NCBI RefSeq assembly: GCF_910592395.1
Contig: NC_088326.1
Coordinates: 7,505,001 to 7,569,000 of the forward strand
Source: Lineus longissimus
Taxonomy: Eukaryota > Nemertea > Pilidiophora > Heteronemertea > Lineidae
Reading direction: 5' to 3'
Length of the DNA: 64,000 nt
Below the pieces are notes generated by a model. It saw only the letters and a program-made list of their open reading frames with translations. It searched no databases and was not told where the DNA came from. Of the stretch, positions 1 through 10,076 are shown in pieces; position 1 is the first letter of the stretch, and every line of letters starts with the position of its first letter. The position numbers were made by a program, and so were the translations under genes.

Positions 1-76
1 TATTCACATATCATACATAATTCACAGTACGTTCCATTCTACTACGGTGAGCACATTGGCCCCTGGCCGTTTCATT
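1..76 (+). mobile_element. 3' end of a Helentron-like element (start lies outside the window)
   Basis: The piece TACGGTGAGC at 43-52 is the 3' subterminal repeat of the family whose 5' ends begin GGCTCACCGT (see 15764). It is followed by a short hairpin, TGGCC-CCT-GGCC at 57-68 (loop overlapping the stem ends), and then TTCATT. The same three-part end occurs at 17521-17553 and, in weaker form, at 51329-51361. Only the end is visible here. Confidence 0.5.
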
Positions 77-79
77 ATC

Positions 80-924
80 CACAGCCATGACTATCCAGTG
101 ACTTCCAGGCTCCTTTTCTTTGGCTGTATTGACCACCATTACGAACTGGTGTTCCATTATTTTCTTCCTTGGGAGGGTATTACTTGAATGTCAGCTTTAA
201 ACGTAGACTTTGTCCATTTCATTCTTGTCAGAATGGCATTTATTTGAAGTTCATCCATGATTGTATGCTTATACACTATGATGTCGATTGGGGAAAGAGG
301 GCAGACTGACGTGACTGATCTTTCATTCTTTTAAATACATCATCATCGGCAATATTCATCAATGAAAATTGAATTTTCAAGCCTTAAAATATATTATAAA
401 ATATAAATTTTGACTTTGATGTGGGAGAATGTTAGACCGTGCTCTTTTATCATTTATATATTGAATATTCAAAAAAATCGACCCGGCGCCAAAAATCGAC
501 CTGGGCGCTGATGAGAATCAGGTTATTTATTTGATATGGCCTTATTTGTAATAAAATAATGTGGAATCAATTCACGTGTTATTTCCTTGTCATAATTATC
601 GAAAAGGGTATTTTACCATTCATAACTGAACTGGAACATTGTAAAAAAAATTCCCATTTCACAACAATTTCATGAAAATCATGTTGGAATCAATTCAAGT
701 GTTTATTTACATCATTTCCCTGCCATATTATTGATTTTGACCCTCAGAATTGCACTAGAAGGGTCTTTTACCCTTAATAACTGACCAGAAAAGTGACTGA
801 AAATTGCTCAATTCTTAAGATATTTCACAACCCTCAGGTCCCAGTTCTCTTTGCCTAGGATTTTTTGTCTTTGTGGCTATTGACTCTGCATGCAATGGGG
901 ACTAAAGAATGAATGAGACATATA
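80..924. other. No gene seen; AT-rich sequence
   Basis: I see no coding stretch here. The piggyBac element that enters at 1503 must have its other end in this stretch or outside the window, but I could not identify a matching terminal repeat. Two short near-repeats (AAAAATCGACC followed by GGCGC) lie at about 474-512. Confidence 0.5.
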
Positions 925-1275
925 TTATTCATGACAAGGCACACACGGCTGCTTGTATTTAGAAACTAACTTTGTTAGCTTTTCAACACCTGGCCTCTGC
1001 GTATAGTCAGGGCACCAATCAGGGGTGTGATTGTCCTCAACATTATCAAGTTTCCAAGGATCATCATCTGCTCGAACCCCAACCACAGCTTGCACTACGC
1101 CACCACCTACTGCTACACCCTGTACATCATGTACATCATCGTCTGTGTCATTATCAGAATCAAAATCACTAGCTATTTCACTCAGTTCAGAGTCAGAATC
1201 ACCATCAATTTGCCTCAAAACATCATCTCTATTGAGTCTTTGTTGTACTCTTTGTCTTGGGTAATTACTAGCCAT
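925..1275 (-). pseudogene. piggyBac transposase, N-terminal fragment
   Basis: This is a 116-residue reading frame starting at the ATG at 1273-1275. It has the look of a piggyBac transposase N-terminus: a basic start followed by a long acidic Ser/Asp/Glu-rich region (DGDSDSELSEIASDFDSD at about residues 24-41), before the part where the DDD catalytic core should begin. No catalytic core follows, as the frame stops at 925. The upstream sequence carries the diagnostic piggyBac end (TTAA then CCCTTT). Normal family members are about 550-600 residues, so this is a truncated copy. The family call rests mainly on the terminal repeat and the acidic N-terminus. Confidence 0.6.
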
Positions 1276-1507
1276 GATACCTACTTTTGACGCTGCCAAA
1301 ATCGGTCAAGAAACACTGGAAAAAATTCGATTCGCTGTGATTTTCAACCAGCATATACGCAACTGTGTAAATCTACACTTAGAGCCATCAATTCGGCTGG
1401 GTATAAATAAAATACGGGGGAAAACATAGGGGGAATTTCGACTATAGTCGCACACGGCAGTCTGTCGAGCGTTCGACTATGGTCGCAACCGGCAGGGAAA
1501 GGGTTAA
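1276..1507 (-). mobile_element. piggyBac 5' end with TTAA target site
   Basis: Reading on the minus strand, the target TTAA (1504-1507) is followed directly by CCCTTTCCCTGCCGG, the form expected for a piggyBac terminal repeat. Inside it are internal palindromes at about 1438-1490, CGACTATGGTCG and the perfect CGACTATAGTCG, which could be transposase binding sites. The TTAA lies inside the pogo/Tigger-like coding sequence (VPSRVFN), so piggyBac inserted into that gene. Confidence 0.7.
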
Positions 1508-1728
1508 AGACCCTAGATGGGACCTTCAGGATGTCAAGTCCATTTTTAATTTCATTCGTGAAATAGTTCTCCGCCTTATCGAACCAGTGGCACAACTTCT
1601 CCACGGTGAAGGCAGCCCTTTCCTTGCCTAAGCCTTCTGCTACACGGATGCTCATTTGAGGCCACCTCTTCCTGAAGGTGTACCACCAGTCTTTCCCTGG
1701 TCTACCATTGGTGAAAGGTGTCTTCCTT
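1508..1728 (-). pseudogene. pogo/Tigger-like transposase, CENP-B-type HTH fragment
   Basis: The translation contains TPFTNGRPGKDWWYTFRKRW, followed by a helix-rich stretch ending in VPSRVFN. This is the second half of the HTH_CENPB DNA-binding domain of pogo/Tigger-like transposases. It is the downstream continuation of the fragment at 6193-6677: removing the LINE between them and one copy of the 7 bp duplication joins ...SDGRK to TPFTN in frame. It is cut on the other side by piggyBac at the TTAA at 1504-1507. The DDE catalytic domain that should follow is not in the window. The gene is dead in this copy. Confidence 0.7.
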
Positions 1729-1922
1729 TTAATTATTATTATTATTTTTTTTTTATTATAAAACATTTCTATAGCGCCCTATTCATAAAAGCAATGCTCT
1801 AAGGCGCTTTACATTTAAAACATTCATTCATCACAGACATGACATACGAAATACAAAAACACAGCTCCGAAAGTTAAGAAATACAATAATGTTGTCTAAA
1901 AAGATGTGTCTTTAAACAACCC

Positions 1923-2435
1923 TTAAAAGATTGAACACTTGGTGACCCTCTCGATCGTTGTCAGCAGTGCATTCCACAGACCAGGAGCAACTTGTCCCAA
2001 TGACCTCCAGCCGTATCTTTTAGTGCGAGTCCTTGGCACAGACCAGAGGCCCTTGTCCGCGGAACGCAATTGCCGGTTTGGCACATGCTTTACAATAAGA
2101 TCATCGAAATACTCTGGTGCTAAGCCATTTAAAACCTTGTACGATAAAAGCAGCAGCTTGAAATGAATACGTAAGTGGACAGGTAACCAGTGCAACCCCT
2201 GAAGAACTGGTGTAATGTGATCAAGCTTCTTTGCACCGGTTACAAGTCGGGCCTCTGTGTTCTGCACCTTTTGGAGTCTTTTCAAATGACTGTCAGCTAT
2301 ACCATACAGGAGACTGTTGGCATAGTCCAGTCTGGAGATGACAGTAGCCTGGACAAGAGACTTGCATGCTGCATCTGTGAGGAATGGCTTAATGCGACTG
2401 ATATTACGCATATGAAAGTGACAGACTATAGACAC
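1923..2435 (-). pseudogene. LINE reverse transcriptase, C-terminal part
   Basis: The translation carries the CR1-type C-terminal RT region: an LVQATVISRLDYANSLLYG motif, then LHWLPVHLRIHFKLLLLSYK and LAPEYFDDLI, and ends in a Trp/Leu-rich tail (LGQVAPGLWNALL). In CR1 elements these follow the thumb of the polymerase. The piece continues the RT fragment at 4869-5216 after removal of the intervening insert. It has no start of its own and is part of one dead element. Confidence 0.75.
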
Positions 2436-3164
2436 ATTGTTTATGAAACATGGAGGAATGAATGATCGGGGCTCTTGTCCTAATTCAAGCCGATAGAAGA
2501 CTTGAATCAGACAGATTTAAGATTGAATGATTTTTGTAATAAATGTTTAATTGGTTCACATAAAATAATCTTCTTCTTCTTCTTCTTCTTTTAAACTACT
2601 CTACTTTATTAATGAAGGTTGTGGCAGTTGGACAGTTTGCCCATGCACGGAGGGAAGGGTAAACGTGTTTTAAAAGTCGATGCAATGTCCAAATTAACAA
2701 TTAACGTGTGGTATAGTTCATAATGACGTAAGTGGTGCTGGGGACATCATCGACGCTTCTTCTCGTATACTATTCACTCGTTGGTGTGCGTCTTGTGGCC
2801 AGCAGCTTGGTTTTGAACTGGTCCTAATAATAGTTGGCATAATCAAGAAAGTGCTTATTGAAACCTGAGTTCCCTTAAACGCAGCTTACCCTTTTCAATC
2901 CTAAGGAGAACTAACTACAACAAAAATCCTATCGCCCCTCGATGTCGTATGTGAATAAACCCAGCCCCGAATATATCCAATCAGACCCCATTTCATGTCT
3001 TATAACTCCCTCGGAACCTATCCCAAATAATTATCGTCCAGGCCTACGCGTTTCATAAGGCTTACATTCTAAGTCACTAAAAGTATCGCATACCAGAAGA
3101 TTTACTGTCCCAATAAAAGCCCCTTTCGTATGGCTCACCAAACAAACAATTACCACAGATTTTT
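2436..3164. other. Unassigned insert inside the LINE
   Basis: Together with 4851-4868 this sequence separates two halves of the LINE but is not part of the Helentron-like element. It contains a CTT repeat at about 2567-2591, which on the minus strand could be the 3' tail of a short retroelement. No open frame of interest was seen. Confidence 0.4.
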
Positions 3165-4850
3165 AGCTCAGCTGACTAAGTCAGCCGAGCTTGTCAAATA
3201 AGTTGTTCAGTGGCGTCCGTCTGTCCATCCATCCATCCATCCATCCGTCCGTTAAACCCATGGTGCACATTTTGTAACCGTAAGACCTAGAGACTTCAAT
3301 TTTGCATTTCTGGATACTTCTGGTCAAACTCTACTTTCAAAACAAAATTTGTCGCCATTCGACCTACTTCCTGCGAGCGAGAGTGCATGAAGGAAACTGG
3401 CCTATATCGGCCCAGGAGCAGCAGAATTAGTCGAAATGTGCTCTAATATTAAGATAAAATTCTTGAAAATCTATTTTATTGAGAAAAAGTTCAAAATTTT
3501 AACAGGAGAGGGCGCTACCTGCCTTTTAATTATTTCTGCCGATTCAAATTCCCGCCCGATGACGTCAGCCATCAATGAAGTATCCTATTTGCCAGTTCTC
3601 AAAACATGGCAGCTACACAACAAAAGCAGTAGCTCCAGGAATAAATCACTGTTCACTTCAGCTTCGTAATCGATTGTACCCCCACTTTATTGTGTTTTGT
3701 GTGGTGTTCCTATTCAATCAACGATGTAAGGCCTTATTATGTTGGCTTAATTGAGAAGGTGCATTATAAGCGGCGTACGAAATACCGAAGCGGAGACAAA
3801 ATGGCGGCATGTTGTTTACGCTATATGCAATAATCTTGGAGCTCAATGACACTCAAGTACCCAATTTTCTGCTTAAAAAGTAGTCTGGTAGGCGATATTA
3901 TCACTAGTTCGTTTCAGTGGTAGTCATAAGGTCTTTAGGGACTAAATTCAGAAATTAGTTCTTGAATATTTGGCGACATTTCTGTGAAAACGATATCGGA
4001 AGTGCATGCTCTGTTCCCGATGACATCGCCGATGTATTTTGAAGTGGAGAATTCCCACAGTATGTGCAGTGAATCGGCATGATTCTGTTTGCCTATTATG
4101 TTTTAGTTCTACGATTCTTTCATGAGTAAAAAGTAGACATTCTAAGCAATACAATAATGTCACTCCCATAAAAATTGATTGGAAATTGAGGGAGCTACGG
4201 CATTCTCTTCGGCAACTGGCAGCGCTGAAAAAATACATTGCATACTGTACAATACCAAATGGCACATTTTAAAAAGCGCTCATTGGACAACGTAGGGAAT
4301 CACCAGAAATGACGTCATCGCTGGTCTAAATAGAAAACTACGGTGGCGCAGTAGAGCACAAGAAAAGGTTTAGCATTAACTTCGTCATGCAAGCTTCAGC
4401 AACAAAATGATTTCTCATGAATGATTTATTTGATCATCATCAGCTTGTTTCCCCTGATAGATAAAAAAATGATTTACAATTTCCATCAAAGTTTTCTATT
4501 TTGTGTATAGTCACATGTTATTTAACTGGCAAGGAGCCAAGCAGTTTTGAATATTCGCGGGAAAATACTTCGTACTTGTAAACGAGGCTATGACAATGAG
4601 TATCCTCATTCATGGCATAAACTTCATGTTTCGGTAAATATTTTCATACGATGATTTCACCCGAATTATGGTCAGGATTGAGGAATGAACAGTGGCATAA
4701 TTATGTCAACCAAAAACATTGCTACCGTAGTGAACGCAAAAGGATATCAAATACCATGGAGCATGCCATTTTCATGCATAATGAACTAAACACCGGGAAG
4801 ATATTAATGATATTAACTCAGCTGAGCGCCAGGCCCTTGGGCCTCTTGTT
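3165..4850 (+). mobile_element. Helentron-like (HINE-type) non-autonomous element, 1.69 kb
   Basis: It starts AGCTCAGCTGACTAAGTCAG after a run of five Ts and ends TCAGCTGAGCGCCAGGCCCTTGGGCCTCTTGTT at 4850 (described by its parts: an inverted copy of the first 11 bases, a hairpin AGGCCC-TT-GGGCCT, then CTTGTT). A near-identical copy lies inverted at 56288-57968. Subterminal inverted repeats, a 3' hairpin and insertion beside T-runs without a long target duplication fit Helitron2/Helentron elements. There is no helicase. A CCAT microsatellite follows the 5' end (about 3228-3245), as in many such elements. Confidence 0.65.
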
Positions 4851-4868
4851 ATAACCAGGACCGACCAG

Positions 4869-6184
4869 CTAGTTAACATTTACATGCTTTTCCATGGTGA
4901 GACACGAATCCAGAAAAACACCTAGGTTTTTTACACAGGATGATGGTTTTACACCGCAGTTTCCAATTGTTATGTCAAGGTTCAGCTCTTTAACAAAACT
5001 TTCAAGGTGTTTAGGAAAGAAGATGGCAAAGTCAGTCTTGACGTCATTCTGAGATAGGTTTAACTCTCGGACGCATGATTCGATGGCCTGGATAGCAGAG
5101 GATATATCCTTCACTCTGACAACTTCGTAGTCTTGGGCATCGTCTGCGTAAAGGTGGTATCTCAGGTTGAACTTTCGCACAATGTCGCCGATGGGTTTGG
5201 TATACATGCAGTACAACTTTGGTCCTAAAACTGATCCCTGAGGGACGCCATACTTAATGGACCGCTGGTCAGACCCATTATCGCCAATTCAAACCGACTG
5301 GACCCGCTCAGTCAAGTAGGACCGAAACCATGCATGGGCCGCACCTTCTATACCAAAAGAATACTCCAACCGCTTCAGCAAGATGGTATGCTCAGTGGTA
5401 TCAAAGCTGATGACATATCTAACATCAATAGAAGAACGACATCACCCTTGTCTAACCCATCTATCACATCTGATTGAACTTTGATAAGTGCAGTCTCCGT
5501 GTAATGGTAGGGCCTATACGCAGACTGCAATGGGTCATGAAGACAATGAGGGTTGAGATGGTCGCTCATCTGTGATGAAGCTACTTTCTCCAACACTTTG
5601 GAAACAAAGGGAAGGTTGGAGACAGGTCTGTAATTTTTCAATTCTTCCTTCTCCAACCCTGGCTTCTTTAAGAGTGGCCGAATGTGTGCCGTTTTTAAGT
5701 CCGTTGGAACATCAGAGTTGGCTAAGGAGGAATTTGCGATTGATGTTATGGATGGTAATAATTCATTTATACAGGATTTTAACAACCATGTTGGTATGGG
5801 GTCGAGATCACATGACTTGCTTGCCGATTTAAGGCTAACTTTCTTCACCTCCACCTCTGACACTGCGGAGAAACTTGTAAACTTTGTACCAGAAAATGCA
5901 ACATCGCTTACAATGGGTCAGGCAGGCTGGATGGAGAATGGGAATCCTGAAGGCTCGAACGGATGCGCTCAACTTTGTTCAGGTAAAAATCATTGAACCT
6001 ATTAGACAATGACCTTTGGCTGGTATGAGTGGGGAGCACAACATCTGTGGATTTTCCAAGGAGTTGTCCAGCAAGCCTAAACACCGCCCCCTGATCGCGA
6101 CCACAATCCTCGACCTTAGTAGAAAAATACTCTTTTTCTCTCAACCAAAAGTCGATTGACACTGGCACATTGTTCACGAAAGAT
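4869..6184 (-). pseudogene. LINE reverse transcriptase, N-terminal and palm parts
   Basis: Three overlapping frames encode successive parts of one CR1-like RT. The linker is at 5908-6177. The fingers are at 5375-5863, with the KNYRPVSNLPFVSKVLEK motif and the first palm motif ending LDMSSA (the following Phe-Asp is lost to a frameshift). The catalytic box is at 4869-5216, where YHLYADDAQ carries the YADD Asp pair. The PQGSVLGP-type motif region lies between the frames at about 5217-5260. Frameshifts and the later insertion show that the copy is inactive. Confidence 0.75.
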
Positions 6185-6192
6185 CCTTCCTT

Positions 6193-6677
6193 CCATCAGA
6201 GTTGACAATGTTGACCACAATGTCAATGACATTTTCCCTTGTACGCCCATAGCCAATCTTCGCCATCTTTAGGATCCATGAAGCCAGTTCTTCTTCTTCA
6301 TCATATGAGAGGATTGTGGCTGGACCTTGTCTGGCCTTCACTGGGTTCGACCTGGAAGATTTAAATGAAATGGGAACCCATTTTGTTACAGATTTTACTT
6401 TAGCTATGAAAGAACTTGGAGGAATTATACTTGCCAAGTATAATTCCAGCAAGGAAAGAACAACAGTTGAACCTATTCTCTTTTCTTTTCAATACAGGCA
6501 TGACAGCTGTCCATTCCTCAAGGCACGTACCGAAAAACTTAACGTGGAGGCAGGTACTCCAAAGCCTCGACTAGCGGCACCAAATGCAATTCCATCATCT
6601 CTGATGGCTGCCAAGGCATTGTCGATGGAGAGCTGGGTGTACGTCTTGTACTTCTTAACCTTGTCTTTGCCAGGCAT
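6193..6677 (-). pseudogene. pogo/Tigger-like transposase, N-terminal psq-type HTH, probably two exons
   Basis: The ATG is at 6675-6677. The first part (KKYKTYTQLSIDNALAAIRD, then GAASRGFGVPAST) matches the HTH_psq helix-turn-helix of pogo-like transposases. After an interval with an in-frame stop, coding resumes as NPVKARQGPATILSYDEEEE and LASWILKMAKIGYGRTRENV, the start of the CENP-B-type HTH. The interval looks like an intron with donor AC|GTTAAG at 6543 and acceptor TTCCAG at 6352, which joins the frames in phase. The gene then runs into the LINE at 6192 and resumes at 1722. The DNA-binding half is well preserved. Confidence 0.65.
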
Positions 6678-8981
6678 TGTAAAACTTGCTCCTGAAAAGA
6701 AGAAAATAAAGAAAATTAACTTCCAAACCTTGTGTCAATAATTTATTTTCATCATTAAGGTATATTAAGAACCCCCCACCCCCCCCCCCCCCCACCCCTC
6801 AACACAAGTATTCCAATAACGTCCCCCCCTCCCTCAAAGTCTGCTTAAAAGCAGGGTAGGGGAAGGCCTTTGGAGGAATACGATTTTCCTTTAAAGGTAC
6901 ATATTGCTTAAATTAGACCACCCATGGACACCAAATACTATTTAAGTCCATGGACATAAAATAAAAATAACTGGAAACAAAGTATCAAAAGTATGCTTAC
7001 CTTTAAATGCCTGAATAAGTTATCAAAATTCATACTAAAATAAAGCAACAAGTTAACAATGGAAATAGTTTATCATAATACATGAGTTTATTTAGAAACA
7101 AACAACGAAAAGTAACACAAACAAATTTAAATCCTACATAGGTACACATCTGCATGACAAAATCTGTCAAAACCAGGCAAAATTGCCAAACTGCATACAA
7201 TTAATGCTCCCCTCAGTAATAAATTAGCGTTGCTACATTTAATATAGGGTCAAAGGTCAACTCGATTTGAAACGATTGCCAACATTGGCTTTAATATTCC
7301 ATCCATTTCAATACGAATGCTGTGATTGGTCAAGGTGTCGAATACTGCCAATGAGGTTATGTACATGGAGGCAGTATTCGACGGGCCTGCCCAGGCTTTT
7401 CCCAACCACTAGGGATGAGATTGCCTACCGCTGAACTGTCAAAAAACTGTCATGGCGGGGAATAAACCGGCTTCAATCATCATATTTTGACCGCTTTTAA
7501 GGTAAATAGGGTTCAGTTTGTGATGATGATGGCTTGCACAAGGTTCCAAGATGGCAGATTTTGCATGCAGTGTCACCGTCAGCGCTGTCAAAATGTGTTT
7601 TTTATGGGATATTTACCAATGCTACCTTCAAATCGTATTGTCAAATAAAGAATTTATGTCATAGGCTATGATTGGTGGAAATTTTGCGGGATTTCTGGGT
7701 CACTAATTTATGCAAAATTCTAATCACATGATACTGTCCATAAAAAGTATTCCAGCACCTCCTTTTTCACAAATCCTTTTTACAATCGTGTTCTCACCAG
7801 GGAATGAACGCCATGGTTCCATAAAATGAACTAATATATTCAATTCAAGAAAAACTAGCATAAAGTACGCAAATTACAAACAAGGATAAAGAAATCTGAT
7901 TGGTTAATTGTGATCGTATAGTACAAAGGAGTTTATGTATAATGAGCTAAGTAGCTGTCAATCAGTGTGCTATATGTGTATGTGCGAGTTCCGGTCACCA
8001 CCGATTCTTTTCATCAGTTCCCCCTTATCATTTTCATCTGGGCAGTCTGTGATGTCCCCAAAAGCAAAGATACTTTATATTTCTGTATTGCTGCATTTGA
8101 CCACCTGGATCATTGTTTTTTATACAGTATTGGAGGTTAAGTCCTTTCATATAAACACCAAATCTTACAAACTAAGACAGGTTCAACCAAGTCGGTGTAA
8201 TTGAGACTACAGCAATACAATTGGAAACTTATGGGGGCATTGATAGGCCACCATGCCAGTGCCAACTGCCGACCTCTTGGGGATGGCAGTGAATATTGTT
8301 GATGGAGTGGGGTCTTTCACTAAAACATTGACAAATAAAATATTTTCTAACCTGTGTGGATTAAGGGCACAGTTTCATGGATGTCAAGTCCTCGCTCAAA
8401 AATGGCACAACCCTGAGCGCAAAGATCTGGGACTCAGCAGCAGAATTCCAGGACAGTCAGCTTTGTTACCAAAAGCAAACCAACTGTCTAGTGATAGTTA
8501 TGTTCCTATGCTCAAACTAAACCGTTACCCAAAGACCATGGCCAATGTGCTTACCTATCATTAGTATATTTATATTTAGTCTGTGAAAATCTATAGTAGT
8601 TTTTGGAAAGAATACTTCTATAAATAAACTTCAAACCTTCATGTATATGATCTGATATCAGTGGCCTCTGCAGGGCACCTTTTATCAAGGAGTTTTGTAC
8701 AGAGTTATTTGACATTTGCACAGTTCTCAGGAGTAACTTTTACAGTCATTGGCTGGTATTTATAAAAAACAAGCATATGCTTATCCTTGTATTTTCAAGT
8801 ATTAAGTACGCTGCATATTCATAAAACCTAAGGTAATGCTTGTACTTGTAACCTTATGCTTCAATTATAAGTGTCTGCTTTTCAGGCATTTTGCCAAAAC
8901 TTAAAGTCTAAGCTTCTGCTTCATTCCATATTTATAAACAGGAGTATTAAGCATTTGCTTATACGGATATCATTAGATTTT
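6678..8981. other. No gene seen; C-rich tract
   Basis: A nearly pure C tract lies at about 6773-6830. No supported coding sequence was found. At 8755-8960 several AAGCATATGCTTA-like and TTAAGCATTTGCTTA-like short palindromic words recur. They could be the non-coding flank of the Harbinger element that follows, but I could not define its terminal repeat. Confidence 0.4.
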
Positions 8982-9187
8982 TCAAGGTAGCTTCAGACCA
9001 GGCTTGAACTTCGAAGTAGGAAGACATGTTTGACATGGCAGCTTTTCTTGCACTTGCGGGGTGACATCCGAAGGAGCACAGCCCAAGAAAATCATGTCGC
9101 CCAGCATTTTATCGACGATTTTATCGATTTGATCATTTTTTAGATAGTGAAGAAACTCGTGGCGGGGCACTGACAGTAAAGACACAA

Positions 9188-10066
9188 ATGGAGACTTTCC
9201 TTCGATATATATCGGACCCAGGGTTTCAGATGGGTGTTGCTGAGGATGTTAGAATTTCCCAACCCACCGTATCAAGAACATTTCATGCAGTACTCGACAA
9301 GATTGTTGAAAATGCAGGACTGTGGATACATTTCCCAAGTACGGTGCATGTGATGCAGTCAGTAATGGATAACTGGCAAACGACCTACGAGATGCCTTTT
9401 GCGATAGGTGCTGTCAACTGTACCCAGGTCCGAGTTCTGAAGCCACAAGGGAGGCATGCACATGGCGACGAATATGTAGGCCGGAGTGGAAAGGCTACGT
9501 TAAACGTTCAGGGAATTTGTGATGCAAAGGAAACGTTTACAAGTGTTGTAGCCGAGTGGCCTGGGTCTGTACACGACAGTACAATATGGAGAAATTAGGT
9601 AGTTTGTCATCGTTTGTCCACTATGAGGACGGAGGCATTACTGCTAGGGGATAGTGGATACGGCATTCCCCCTTGGCTCCTTACACCTTATGTGAATCCT
9701 CAGCAACCGGAAGAGGTAACGTTCAATAGGATTCTAACAAAGGAACATGTCATAATTGAGAGGTGCTTTGGTCAGGTTAAAAAACGATTCCCAGTACTGC
9801 GTGGACAAGTGAGGATACAACTTCATCGAGTTCCAAGACTAATCGTTGCTTGCTTCGTTCTGCACAACGTGGCCAAATATCTGCAGGGTGGCGATGATAA
9901 TTGTACGGATGTAGACCCAGATGATGAACACGAAGATGACGATGGAGAGGAAGGGAATGATGCACGCATTCGCCAACTTGGACAGGAAAGGAGAAGGGTT
10001 ATTTCTTGCGCTCTCCATGGGCAGGTGAACTTGTGTGAGAGAAACATTTTGCATCAGGATTGTTGA
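9188..10066 (+). pseudogene. PIF/Harbinger (HARBI1-like) transposase, inactivated
   Basis: One reading frame interrupted by a TAG at 9596-9598. Before the stop, ISQPTVSRTFHAVLDKI is the HTH seen in HARBI1 proteins, and GAVNCTQVRV is the first catalytic block of the DDE_Tnp_4 nuclease. The expected Asp there is Asn. EWPGSVHDSTIW follows, as in the family. After the stop, LLGDSGYGIPPWLLTPY carries the second Asp and HVIIERCFGQVKKRFPVL the catalytic Glu, with an acidic C-terminal tail. Length and order match HARBI1 from the HTH onward. With one catalytic Asp replaced and a nonsense codon, this copy should not be active. The last codons lie 10 bp from the inverted-repeat junction at 10077. Confidence 0.85.
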
Positions 10067-10076
10067 ACACCGGCTT

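Larger units (their letters stand above)
1729..6185 (-). mobile_element. CR1-like non-LTR retrotransposon, 5'-truncated, interrupted
   Basis: A LINE inserted in the same orientation as the pogo/Tigger-like gene. The target duplication CTTCCTT is visible at 1722-1728 and 6186-6192. The 3' end (minus strand) has a GCGC-rich untranslated tail and a run of ATT repeats at about 1730-1745. The reverse transcriptase pieces are at 4869-6184 and 1923-2435. The element starts within the linker before the RT domain, so the endonuclease is missing. It is interrupted between about 2440 and 4868 by further DNA, including a Helentron-like element. Confidence 0.75.

Noticed and set aside
8982-9185. Minus-strand frame next to the Harbinger pseudogene
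   Set aside because: No family motif, opposite strand to the transposase, and short.
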